Shown in pieces: positions 1 to 10,865 of a stretch of 30,835 bases of DNA; positions within the stretch are counted from its first letter, which is position 1; the number at the start of each line of letters is the position of its first letter. Location of the stretch: NCBI GenBank assembly GCA_025201805.1, contig MU619240.1, positions 367,295 to 398,129 on the forward strand. The letters are read 5' to 3'. Source of the DNA: Parasitella parasitica (taxonomy: Eukaryota > Mucoromycota > Mucoromycetes > Mucorales > Mucoraceae). The position numbers and the translations under genes were made by a program. The notes under the pieces were generated by a model. That model was not told the origin of the DNA. It did not search any database and was given only the letters and a program-made list of their open reading frames with translations.

Positions 1-1
1 A

Positions 2-403
2 CCTACTCCGATTGATCATGATATCAAACCTCGTAAAACAATTCTCGCCCTAGGAAATGCGATGTTCAATGGGAGTCTTCGAGGGAACAAATCAGCACCA
101 GTAAGACATATCAGGGAATCATTGAGGAAGCGCTGTGGGGAGACGTTAGATATATGCTTCATAGACGAGTACCTAACAAGCCAAGTTTGCAACATCTGTA
201 AAGAACGCAATTTGGAAAATGTTACAACGGCCAAGTCAGTGCAAAGAGTACATACCGTATTGCAGTGTCAGCAAAACACTTGTAATACGGTATGGAATCG
301 CGACATAATGGCTGCAAATAACATATTGGACATCTTTCTCTTCGCTGTATTCAATAACAACGAGCGTCCAGACATATTTAAGCGACACACCTCACCCGTA
401 TGA
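2..403 (+). CDS. Fanzor (eukaryotic TnpB-like RNA-guided nuclease), C-terminal part only
   Basis: The frame is open from base 2, so the gene starts left of the window; 133 residues are visible. The sequence shows a zinc-ribbon C-x2-C (VCNICK) followed by C-x4-C (LQCQQNTC), then WNRDIMAANNIL. The last is the typical RuvC-III stretch of TnpB/Fanzor proteins, with the catalytic Asp in NRD. Just before the first Cys pair is FIDEYLTS, matching the family pattern in which an acidic residue and Thr-Ser precede the zinc ribbon. The tail ERPDIFKR fits fungal Fanzors as I remember them. Fanzors are RNA-guided DNA endonucleases found in fungi and protists, often linked to transposons; one characterised member comes from the mucoralean Parasitella parasitica. 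This end looks intact, but whether the whole gene is intact cannot be seen. A bacterial TnpB contaminant is unlikely given the surrounding eukaryotic genes. Confidence 0.8.
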   Translation, partial: PTPIDHDIKPRKTILALGNAMFNGSLRGNKSAPVRHIRESLRKRCGETLDICFIDEYLTSQVCNICKERNLENVTTAKSVQRVHTVLQCQQNTCNTVWNRDIMAANNILDIFLFAVFNNNERPDIFKRHTSPV

Positions 404-532
404 TTGATATAACTCTCTCATACTCCTTACAGATGTAAGTATATATACATTCTAAACTTCAGTCAATATCCTAACCATTATTTTCTTTTTACCCAAGTTT
501 TTCTGCTTTTCTAAGGTAAATTCATGATCATA
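404..532. other. Interval between convergent Fanzor and nuclease-like gene
   Basis: This is 129 bp of AT-rich sequence directly after the Fanzor stop. In TnpB and Fanzor systems the guide RNA is usually encoded at or just past the 3' end of the nuclease gene, so this is where it would lie. I see only a very short potential stem (CTTAC/GTAAG around 426-439) and no clear terminal repeat. The guide-RNA idea is inference. Confidence 0.3.
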
Positions 533-2236
533 CTATAATACCATCAAAAACCAATTTGAATTGTGATCAATGGTCTGGAAAGAGTAATTATTTTTTTGTT
601 TTTTAGGTATACGAGAGACGGTAACACTGCCATTTGATAACCAATCCAGTGGAGGAATCGGGGCGGGGCGTTTCAAGTTATTATATTTAGATAACACAGC
701 AGTTTCAATCTTCGAGGCGGTTTGAGAGGCAACAGTCTTCAAGTACAGCAAATGAGTTATGGCACTAGGGAGGAGGGATATTTGGTCCAAATTCTTGAAT
801 AGTTTGATTTTAGATACGTTGGCCATTCGGTACAGTTTGGGGGAGGGTAAATCCATGGTGTAGGTGTATACATTTTCTCCTTCGCATTGAATACCACAAA
901 CCTTAGGCTTACTTACTCCGTTAATAATCAACGTGTTCAGTGTGGACTTCATCTGCTTCGCAAGCTTAACCAAATCGGATTCAATATATGAATTTTGTTT
1001 CTTAGGTTTGAATTCGGCAATGAGGACAAAGCACTTCGTAGAACCAGAGAGATTATACACTGAAAAATCAGGCTTAAATGCATTGAGAGTATCATTTTTA
1101 AGTTGACCATTAGCCCATTTCATTTTCAGGCGTGAATCACAAGCAAATACAGAGGACAATAAAGGAGAAAGATAATAATGCACATAACTATCCTCAATTG
1201 TGTCGTCAGGAGGGCCGTTAGTAAGAACAGGAAGGATTCGCGTCAAGACCTGGGCAGTATGCATATCCAATAGATTCCCTGATTTGCATGCTGTGGTAAG
1301 TAATTCAGCACATAACAACAGCGACGAGGACCAGTCAACAGGAGGATATGCTTCAATTTCCAGACACCAATCATAACAGTTGAGGCCTTTTGTAGGAATA
1401 TATGTCTCAAAGAACAAGGTTGGTTTGAGGGCGGTAGGAATTGCATCAGGGAAATACTTCGTAACAGAAAACGCAGAGTTCTTATCAAAGATATAAAAAT
1501 CATTCAATACGAGGACGCGAATATCCGAGATCTGTGCTGGATTAGCGTGCTTGACTATTTGTGATGTTGTACTTTTCAATTTGAAGCATAAATCGGATAT
1601 ACAGGTGTCATCAATGATCCATTTTGAGTCATCTTCGTCGGCTTCAGTACTAGTTGAGGCTTCATCTGATTCTGCATAAGTTAGAGTGTACTCACAAGTA
1701 CGATGGGGGTGATTGTCGATTGTTAAATCAGATGGTATTTCATCCTCTTCATCCTCCTCTTCATCCTCCTCTTTATCCTGAACTTCATCCTCCTTTTCAT
1801 TGTCATGTTCATCATTAACATGTGTCAAGACTGGTGTAGATTTGAGAGCTGTTTCCTTGGTGTTGGGCGGGCTGTGTTGGCTAGTATAGTAAGTACCTGT
1901 GCCACAATTGATAACGTTAGAATCGTTTGCAGTGATGTTGAAGATAGCATTATTTGATTATTTTTCAGATGATCCCTGCAATGATGATAAACGGCGAGCT
2001 TCTTTCTTCACATATTCGGGTACATCACTTAAATTCTGGATGTTGTTCATTGCGGACAGATAATCATTTTTAGTTTTGGTACTACTTCGTGTCCTCTGGT
2101 TGCTTTTATTAACAGCACCCTCAAAGTCTGTTTAAGACCATTTTCTGATGAGATGTTCCATGAAATATTTAAGAGATGGGTCACTTGTGTGATTTTTCAA
2201 TTCAAATGAATCATCCATATTTTGAAAAAAAGACAT
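533..2236 (-). pseudogene. PD-(D/E)XK nuclease-like protein, frame broken by two stops
   Basis: The longest open stretch, 533-1828, encodes about 431 residues but begins at TTG; its first internal ATG is near residue 189. The same frame continues upstream through TAA at 1958-1960 and TAA at 2132-2134 to an ATG at 2236, and the sequence between the stops still reads as plausible protein. An acidic low-complexity stretch lies near residues 9-30 of the open part. A PD-(D/E)XK-like set follows: E212 in IEDSYVHYYLSPLL, PD at 253-254 in FKPDFSVYN, and E272-F-K274 in LIAEFKPKK. This order fits the restriction-endonuclease-like fold. It resembles a family I recall as expanded in Mucorales, but its role is unknown to me. 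A long intron removing both stops is possible but would be about four times the usual intron size here. Confidence 0.6.
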
Positions 2237-2731
2237 GACAGACGTGCTGCGACAGCAAAGTCAATTCCTATTTATTGAATGGGAATGGTGACGTTACAAT
2301 CCGTTTTTTTTTTTACTTTGATTGTGTAGGTTTGCTATTCTTTTTTAATTATCTTTATAGTAAGGAGATATTTGAGCATAACTAAAAAGTTTTTTTTATT
2401 AGTTTATTTCTACTATTGTCTTTTGGAAATCAAGCTAGCAAACGTCCTTTTGAAGCTTCCTTGTAAGTACCAATTGTGTATTGATTCACTCTTTTTAAAA
2501 CTGTTGATTATTCCTTCATAGTTTCAACAAATCAATACAGACATCAGACCAAAGTACTCAAATTACGTTTACCCTTGTTTGTAACTACATTTCTCAATCC
2601 ATTTCTTTTAGTTAATAACATGAATATGCAGTAATTATGGCTTATTGTTTCTAATATGGTAATAGATGACAATGCTGGTGATTTACCACATACTCTACTA
2701 GCAATACAGTATTTTCTTGCCTTATTTTGAT

Positions 2732-2922
2732 CTGACTTGGTTCCGAATATGAAGAAGGACTGAAGACACAGCTTACATATATCTTTGGGACTCTGTTGTG
2801 ATGTATGTACCTGGTCAGATTATTCTGTTGAGCTTGGTCGGTTTCCCATGCCGCTGACAAAGTGCCTATTTTTATTCTCTTCTTAATACAATCGGATATT
2901 AGTACGTGGCTCACAGAATAAT
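2732..2922. repeat. 191-bp direct repeat, copy 1
   Basis: This segment recurs at 2958-3148. By eye the copies differ at three positions (188/191 identical). The copies are separated by 35 bp of unrelated sequence, giving a 226-bp offset. I do not recognise the unit; its minus strand is open across most of its length. Confidence 0.9.
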
Positions 2923-2957
2923 GTTCATCAAAATAAGAGGCATCTAGACGAAGAGAC

Positions 2958-3148
2958 CTGACTTGGTTCCGGATATGAAGAAGGACTGACGACACAGCTT
3001 ACATATATCTTTGGGACTCTGTTGTGATGTATGTACCTGGTCAGATTATTCTGTTGAGCTTGGTCGGTTTCCCATGCCGCTGACAAAGTGCCTACTTTTA
3101 TTCTCTTCTTAATACAATCGGATATTAGTACGTGGCTCACAGAATAAT
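2958..3148. repeat. 191-bp direct repeat, copy 2
   Basis: Second copy of the unit at 2732-2922, in the same orientation. The differences are single bases: GAATATG/GGATATG, GAAGACAC/GACGACAC and CTATTTT/CTACTTT. Confidence 0.9.
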
Positions 3149-3970
3149 ATTTGTCTTGGAAATGCCTTGATGCTCTGTATTGCTATATAATCCAAGAAAT
3201 TGCACGAGAGTTATGGTATTAACTTCTTTCATAAATCTGAGAACATTCATTCTGTTTGCTCATCGTTTTTCTATTATAGGTGCCATCTCAGATAAACCCC
3301 ATTCTGTACATCTCGAGCTTAATGGCGTATTTATTGATCTTGGACCTGCATGTGTATGTAACTCTTCAAAGAAGTCGCTAATGGTAATTAGGCTTGGTTG
3401 GTCCTGCTATTGCTGTTTCCGAATCTTATACTTTTTTTACCTTTTTTAGGAATAGGATACCAATCATTTTTGGAGGTCTGATGAAATTTGAAGAGGGTAG
3501 CAGACATTAACACTGGATATATTGATTCTACCTAGAGGTCTTCTTTATGGGCTGAAATTGTCATCCCTCGCATGTATAAAATAAAAAAGAGTATATACCA
3601 CCACTGCTTTATTATACCTGTATTACAGACTAAATAAAAACCATATTTATTATACGCAACCGCAAACGCAAGTTAATATTGTCTCCATGTTAGTTCGTTA
3701 AATGGCACCATTACCAATAGCCTCAATATTATTGAGGATATTTAAGAGTTATCATTAGTCTAAGATATATAGCATAATGGATGTAGTTTTAGACAATAAA
3801 AGACGAATACCTGACTCACCTGCATACAGTTTCACATTACTGTATATTATTTTTATAACTTTTAATTAAGACAGTAAGTTCGATTTCATCAAGTTCCCTG
3901 TCTTTATTTACTTGAATTATTGATCAAATACCTCACTGTCAAGCACTTAAAGATTTCATCCAATATTTAA

Positions 3971-3995
3971 AATTTGACCAGCTTCTGGTCAAATT
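3971..3995. repeat. Perfect 11-bp inverted repeat (hairpin)
   Basis: The arms AATTTGACCAG and CTGGTCAAATT are exact reverse complements with a three-base CTT loop. It lies about 300 bp upstream of TYW3, in AT-rich sequence, with no gene attached. It may be a small element remnant or a chance palindrome. Confidence 0.6.
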
Positions 3996-4302
3996 ATTTT
4001 CAAAATGCTGGGCAAGTTAGTTTCAATCATTTGATCAAGTTAATCCCATTATTCTGGGCAACTTAACCTCACACAAATGTCCAAAATAATTCAAAAAATT
4101 GGCCAGAGTTTTCAAAAATGTAGTAAATTGAGAGTGGAAGCACTATATTCTCCATTTAATAAAGAATAGTTAACTTTTTATAGTCAGCTAGTAGTCTGAT
4201 CACATCTATTGTGGTAAAATCGGGGTTTATAGCGGGTACAGTATCCCTGCCAAAAAAGTTTTCTTTTTTATATTTCAACCTTTCTTTAGCTGTCAAACCG
4301 AG

Positions 4303-5247
4303 ATGCCTCCACAACAACACCAATTGCAAGGATTTCTTACACGGAAAAACCAAGTACTATCATCACTTGTTGAATTTGTTGATCCTGAAAGAAGGGATAA
4401 GTCACCTAAGGGGTTTATAGACGCACCAATTTTAGATTTGATGCATATCATTAACCAACATCCCGATTACTATACAACAAGCAGCTGTTCTGGTCGTGTT
4501 GCGGTATATCGCGAAGGGCTAGAAAAGGATGTAGATGTCAATGATCCGGATGCTATTGAAAAGACTACAAAGGGTGGCACTTGGCTGTACGTCAGTCATG
4601 ATCCAATTCTTATGCCAAAAGAGAATCTAGATGTTTGGATTGTCCAGCTATTATTTGGCAATCAAAGCGGCAAAGTTGTTTTCAGTGATAAACGCCCTGA
4701 TGATATTTTGGGTCGACAGCTTATTTATTTCAAATTTGAGCCGCTGGTATGATTTTGTGGCAGATGACTTTAATTTTTTCTTTAATCTTATCAAACAACT
4801 TAGATTTTACATATTGAAGCATCTACATCGGAAACCGCAATGCAGTTGCTGGGAACTGCCTATCAAGTAGGCTATCAGAACTCTGGAATTACACCTTCTC
4901 GTCGCCATATGCTGGCCATTCGTAGCACACATAAAATTGATACACCCATTGCTTACGTTGAAGGAGACAAAATTTATTGTCTTGTTGACCCTGCTTATTT
5001 GATTTTACTGCTAACAATGTCAAATCAAAAATTCGAATCCAATATGAACCGAATGAAGGTATTTGAAGACACCATGACGCAAATACTTTGTAAAGCAAAA
5101 GAGACTCGAGACTGGGAGCCAAGAGAAGTGAGAAGACAGAGAATGAAGCAGGAGGGTTTAGTCAAAAGAAATCAGCTGCGGCAACAAGAACAACAAGATA
5201 TGGTTGTCGCTGAAGATCTTTTAGATAGCGTAGTTTTATTGAAATAA
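4303..5247 (+). CDS. TYW3: tRNA wybutosine-synthesizing protein 3 (TYW3)
   Basis: TYW3 is the methyltransferase acting after TYW1 and TYW2 in making wybutosine at G37 of tRNA-Phe. Two exons, 4303-4746 and 4804-5247, are joined over a 57-nt GTATGA...TTAG intron, giving 295 residues. The N-terminal half shows the family signatures SPKGFID (residues 34-40) and TTSSCSGR (58-65), followed by GGTWLYVSHD. Exon 2 continues with the conserved AYQVGYQNSG and RSTHKIDTPIA. The C-terminus is lysine- and glutamine-rich and may be coiled. Start: first ATG of the frame matching the family N-terminus. A retrotransposon begins about 40 bp after the stop, and the AATAAA nearest the end overlaps the stop codon. 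The reading frame looks intact. Confidence 0.93.
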
Positions 5248-5270
5248 ATTATCAAAGTACGAGCCCTCAA

Positions 5271-5285
5271 AGAGGATATAACCGG
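5271..5285. repeat. Left flank copy of LINE target-site duplication
   Basis: AGAGGATATAACCGG here corresponds to AGAGGATAACCGG after the poly(A) at 10877-10889, differing by one TA dinucleotide. Such flanking copies are expected from target-primed reverse transcription. Confidence 0.65.
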
Positions 5286-5328
5286 TTGAATACACATCTA
5301 GGACTCTTATTCAATATGTTTTGGGCGT

Positions 5329-6844
5329 ATGCAAAACACACCACGTAGTAGAGCAAATTCCAGTGTTGGAGCAACCACTTCGTCACTTTCTCCTCCCCCA
5401 CTCGATGTTCCCTGGTCAGTCGTTACTGCTGGCAAAGGCAAGCATCGCAGCAATAAACATCAACAACTCCTATCCCTCAAACCTACGTTTGTTCAACCAC
5501 GCTCAGCTACCACCGAGTCGAACCAAGCTCTGTCTGGTCAGGCTCCACCAACTCCAGTTTAACTCGTTACCCCATATATGAAGGGTGTTGAAAAAGGCTC
5601 TGTCTTCATCGACATCACTCATGTCAAGAATCTCAACCTTCTTCGCGCCGCGTTGGATGATTTTAACAAGGGAACTGATGATCCTGGATCTAATCAGAGC
5701 AATACTGAATTCTTGGGCCGCTGCGAAAAGAACCGAACTTATTTGAACCACGTTTTCATGGAAACGTTGTGGGCCCATAGTACGGCCTCATACAACACGA
5801 TTGTCAATGAAGGCATCATGCTCTCTGACAATACCTTTATCAAAAGGTTTCCATCTTATTCTGCTGATGCGTCTATTGTACGTTTGGCCTTGGCCGGCTT
5901 GCCATTTCTTCAACTTCGTCTCTTGAAGAACTCCTTGCACAGCTGGCTAACCCGATTTGGCGAAGTCCTTGATTTTGGCCTTAGCAAGAAAGGACGGTTA
6001 TTATGTGGGCGGTGGCTATGCTACCATTGCCATCCCACCTGGCAACCCTTGCACCCAAGATCCATGCCCTCTGGGCCATCAGCATTTTGCTCCTCTGGAG
6101 AGGAAGGTACCTTGGGAGGAAGATGATGGCGACCTCCGCAAGATCACCCTCTCTTGGGATGCCATGCCCGACTTCTGTCGATGCTGTGGTGTCTTGGATC
6201 ATTGTAGGGCAGATTGCCCTGATCGACTCAGCTGGCTGAAATGCTACAACTGTAACAAGAAAGGCCATGAATCTAAACATTGCCCTCGCAATAACAATGT
6301 CTCTGGCACGGAAGCGCCTAGCAAGACTAGAGCTGTTCCTGCTGAACCCAAGAAGTCGAGTCGAAAGACTCCCTTGAAGGTAAACAACGCTGATGTCTCG
6401 CCCATGATCGTGGATTCTCCCAAACCACCTGCCAACCCTGATATCGGCTCAAAAGAAGATGACACCACTGATAACGCACCCACTACAGATGCAACTAAGC
6501 AATCTGATATCACTAGTATTGGTGAAGAGAATGATACTACCATGACTGAAACGGAGCCTACACCTACCACTCCCAAGAATCGTTCTCAATCACCTGAACC
6601 AGTGAAACACAAGAAGCTGCCCAAAACCCAGCAGGCTAGCGATGTTGGTGACAGCTGTAGGCAGCAACATGGTCAACATGACGCGACCAATACACATGAA
6701 TCCAATACTGGAGCTCAACAGCCTACTGGGCCCCATACGGATAATCATCAACAGGACAACGGTAAAATGGAGCACCTTCTAATCCTCATGGCAAAGATCA
6801 GCCTCCACCACCTCCCCAACATTAAATATGATTATGCAACCTAA
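5329..6844 (+). pseudogene. LINE ORF1 (gag-like, two zinc knuckles), broken
   Basis: The N-terminal segment from ATG 5329 is stopped by TAA at 5560-5562. The same frame resumes (LVTPYMKG...) to about 5990, where one extra base in AAGAAAGGACGG shifts the reading to the frame that ends at 6844. The second frame contains two CX2CX4HX4C knuckles: CRCCGVLDHCRADC and CYNCNKKGHESKHC. These bind nucleic acid in LINE ORF1 proteins. A Pro/Thr/Gln-rich acidic tail follows. Two separate lesions suggest decay rather than programmed recoding. Confidence 0.85.
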
Positions 6845-9800
6845 ACTCAAAATCGCCACACTCAACTGTCGTGGCCTCAGAAAAGAAAATCAACCAACAA
6901 AAAGACAATTATTTATACGACATCTTTGCTCTTTGGGCTATAATGTTCTCATCTTACAAGAAGCACATGCAACAACTCAACAAATTATACAGGAACTCAA
7001 CTTCCAGTTTCAAACAACATCAAGTCATTGGACTCCACACTGTGGCATTGTTATACTTGACAACAGATACACCCTAGACGTTGTGCAGTACGGAATCAAT
7101 GGTGGTCGATTCATTCTTGCACGCATCAAACTGGGTACACCACCAATGGATGAAACTATCTCATGCCCCACCATTGTCACTGTACTCAGTATATATGGAA
7201 GATCCAGCTTGCATTCTCAGCGATCCGCCTTCTTTTCAGAATTGATCATTATTCCAATTCTTTTGGACGTACGTACCAACACTACGGGATCACCCACGCT
7301 CATCATGGGCGATTTCAATTATTCATACGAAAAACATCGGCTCTCATATGGCTCCTTAACTAGTGCATCTACTTCTTGGACCTCCATCTTGGATACCCAC
7401 TTTGTGGACTGCTTCAAGGACCAGAAGCATCCTACCTGGTCTCTGGGAACCAACTCTTCCATTCTCGATTTCATCTTTTGTGATGCCACCTCTCACTTCA
7501 AACTTGATGATCTCGAACAAATTCATATCAACAACAACTGGACGGATTACGACCTACTCGGTATCTCCTTTCAGTACTCGGATTGCACTAGTCGTGGACC
7601 TGGTGCATGGAAGGCCAATCCAATCCTTGCCAAAAGCAAGACCTTCCGATCCTCATTAGCTCAACACTTGGCTCAACAACAACCAACATTTGACGCTATA
7701 CAATCCACTTCAACTTCTCAGCACACTTGGGATTGGGTTAAGGACAATGTTAAGCAGTATAGACGCTCCTACCAACTTGCAGAGAACAACTGGCGAGCAA
7801 AGGAATTGGAACGGCTACAAAGTAAGCAAAATATGATGATTCGGCAGTCGAAGCCTCGTGGGTTATACTACCAAGTTCTTGGCAACATCAACACACAAAT
7901 TGGCGCCTTGCAGGAATCTATAGCCAAGACTCAAGCATTAAAGGCGGGTAAGCAATGGCGAGAAAAAGGAGAAAAACATGCTGGCTACATCAAATGGACC
8001 GCTACAGTCAGGGAGACACAACACTCTATTACGGCTTTGACTGATCCAGATACTGGTGATGTCTATGAAGATCAACCCAACAAGCTACGCATTGCTCAGG
8101 ACTATTACACCACACTCTTTAGTCCGGATATAGTCGCGCCCACTGCCATTCAAGAGCTATTATCTGTCATCCCTGCGGATCTTCGACTCAATGCTGATGA
8201 TCGTAATTTTTTGACTTCCGAGATCGACTTTGACGATATCTTGGACGTGCTCAAATCTTCCCCTAGAAAATCTAGTCCTGGCGCTGATGGTCTCCCATTT
8301 GAAATCTTCAACCTCGTCATGCGCCTTCCCCCCCTACAAGCCGTTGATTTTGAAGGTATTCAACGCAGCATTGGACCATGCCATCTTCCCTGACTCCTGG
8401 AATGAATCCATCATGACCCTCCTCAAGAAGAAGGGTGATTCAAAGGCTATGGCCAACTACCGCCCACTTAGTCTGGCTAATTGCGACTATAAATGCTTCA
8501 CCAAGGTCCTCAATCAACGCATGATGACTGTGTCCCCCAAGTTGATTAATGCCAAACAGATTGGCTTTATACCTGGCAAGTATATAGCTGAAAATGGATT
8601 GCGCTGCCAAATCCTCATGGAAGATGCCGAACGCCGCTGGACAATCGCTGAACAAACTGACTCGATAGCCTCGCTCGACAAAGACATTGGCTTACTTCTT
8701 GACCAAGAAAAAGCCTACGACCGGGTCAACCTATCCTACTTCCGAGCTGTGCTCAACCGGTATGGCTTTCCTGCAAGTATTGTACAATGTATATACAATC
8801 TAATGGCTTTAAACCGTATCCGCATCAACATTAATGGATTCTTCTCGGATGAGGTTCGCAAACTCCGTGGCTTCAAACAAGGCGACCCCATCTCCTGTAT
8901 CTGCTATGATCTGGCATCTGAACCCTTCTTAAAAAGCATACTTCAGGATCCAGACTTCCATGGTTATCAACTGCAGTCTAACGCACAGCCAATGCCACGA
9001 GCTCTGATCACTACCAAGATCCTGTGCTATGCTGATGATGCTCTGGTTTTTGTACATGATCGCCAGAACCTTCGTCTACTGAAGTATTACATGGACCTAT
9101 TTTGTCGAGCCTCCAATGCACGGTTCAATTACAACAAAGTCGACGCCTTCTCTATCTCTGGTCGAGACACTAGCCGATTTTGGAGCCGTTCTCTGCAGGA
9201 TATGAACATCCACCATTTGCATACCATCCAAGATCCTGATCCCCTCATCTACCTTGGTTTTCCCTTGATACAAAGTACGCAACAGAGGACCAACTTTGTT
9301 CCTGCCTTCATCCGAAAACTTAAGCAAGACATTCAGCTTCACACTGGTCGGTCATTATCTGTGGTTGGTAAAGCCACTGTTGTCAACACACTACTGTTTT
9401 CCAAGTGCTGGTATTTGCTTCGAGTCACCCCTTTGACCCAAAAGGAACTCCAGCTGATTCCCTCAGTCGCTATCCAATCCTTGAAACAAGGCATTTTTCC
9501 TGCCATTCCCTGGACTACCTGGATATTACCTCGCCATCAAGGTGGCCTCGGTATACTCGATGTCAAACTGCAGTCTGCTGCTCTCTACTTCCGGTGGATA
9601 CAGCCATTGTTGCAAATAGAAACGTTTAACCCCAGCAGTAACCCTCTATTGGCCATGTTATCGATGCACATCAACAACCAGCATCAGACTGAATTCCATC
9701 AACTGCCTTTGCTACTACCCACTGCACGCAGGTCCTTTACAAAAATTCGGCGGACTAGCACCATTGACATGCTATATAGATCCATGGATATGTTGCCTCG

Positions 9801-10735
9801 TGATTATGACCTTGTATCCATCAACTACGCTACCGGGTTCAAGCTTTCGCTACAGAGTATTCTATACACCATCTCCACCAGCAGTTACAAACTTCCCAAG
9901 AAATTTGCGTCTCTGTCTATCGGCGATGTTTTCCAGAAGCATCCTACTATGCCTTTCCTTCATTGGAAAGACCCCGCCGACCCATCCCTCATTGCTATGA
10001 AGCGAGCTCCACGGCAACTGATGTCAGGCATCGAACAAGGCTCAATCCTCATCCAACCATTCTTCCTTCCTCTTTGTGATCCTGCCACGCCAACTACCAA
10101 CTCCTCAACAGCAGTATCATTTCGTCCATATACTGATCAGCTACTTGTGGATTTGGATCTTCAAGCCCCAACAGCTCGTTGCAGCTCTAGATCGTTTCGA
10201 GAAGCGTGCTCTTCATCTGTTGTTGCTCCACAACATCTAAGTGCGATTGATCCCTCTGCTTGGACTTTCCTCTGGTCCCTTACCCTGACAATGGTCCAGC
10301 GCAATGTTCTATACTGTTACATCAATACTTGGATTCCTCACCAGTCCTTCCTCAACCGCTTATTTCCTCTCATCCATCTGTCTCCACTTTGTATCGTCTG
10401 CTCATCCACTGTTGATTCTGCTGATTACTTCCTGTTCACCTGTGTGCCCAAAGCCATGGTATAGCAGAATATAATCACGGAATTCCTTTGGCCTACAGTC
10501 GATATACGTGATATACAAAACTCCCTCTTTTCTTTGATTTCTACTCCATTCGCTTAGTCAAAAGCCCCAAGCCCCTTCTCATCTCATCGTCATGCTTACG
10601 CTAGCTAACATTTGGAAAGCTCACTATCGCTTGGTTTTCAATCAACAACCCTTTCTCCCATCTTCCATCCTCAGCGTCATCCGTCTCGACATCCAAAAAA
10701 TGATCGATGAAGATCAAGTCCACCGCTCCTTGTAG
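6828..10735 (+). pseudogene. LINE ORF2 (endonuclease plus reverse transcriptase), broken
   Basis: The endonuclease domain opens with LNCRGL, then QEAH and GDFN. The position usually occupied by the catalytic SDH motif reads TDYD (Tyr codon 7548-7550). SSPGADGLPFE begins the reverse transcriptase and is followed by a +1 shift in a C7 run near 8326-8335. The new frame carries GFIPGKYIAEN, motif A (DQEKAYDRV), motif B (GFKQGDPIS) and motif C (YADD). A C-terminal CIVC...C cluster has Tyr where His is usual (10426-10428). TAG at 10462-10464 and a further shift before 10592 separate off the conserved tail (LANIWKAHYRLVF...), which ends at 10735. The product would nick target DNA and copy the element's RNA; this copy could not. 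Confidence 0.88.
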
Positions 10736-10865
10736 TCCTCTACAGCGATATTTGAACACTTTTTCGTTATAGTTTATTTTTAAATTTCGTCACAGTTAAT
10801 TGCGTCCGCCGCTTGATTACAGTCTCTGGATTGTAATTTACGCGGAGCAAGTAATAAAAACCTTC

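Larger units (their letters stand above)
2237..4302. other. Gene-poor stretch before TYW3
   Basis: About 2 kb of AT-rich DNA. Minus-strand open frames at 2651-3140 are fully explained by the duplicated 191-bp unit. A plus-strand frame at 3180-3449 (89 aa) ends in a Cys/Phe/Tyr-rich low-complexity tail and matches nothing I recognise. The last few hundred bases must include the TYW3 promoter. Confidence 0.5.

Noticed and set aside
3180-3449. 89-aa plus-strand frame with possible GT-AG sites inside
   Set aside because: Splicing at the best donor and acceptor leads straight to a stop, and the peptide matches no family I know.
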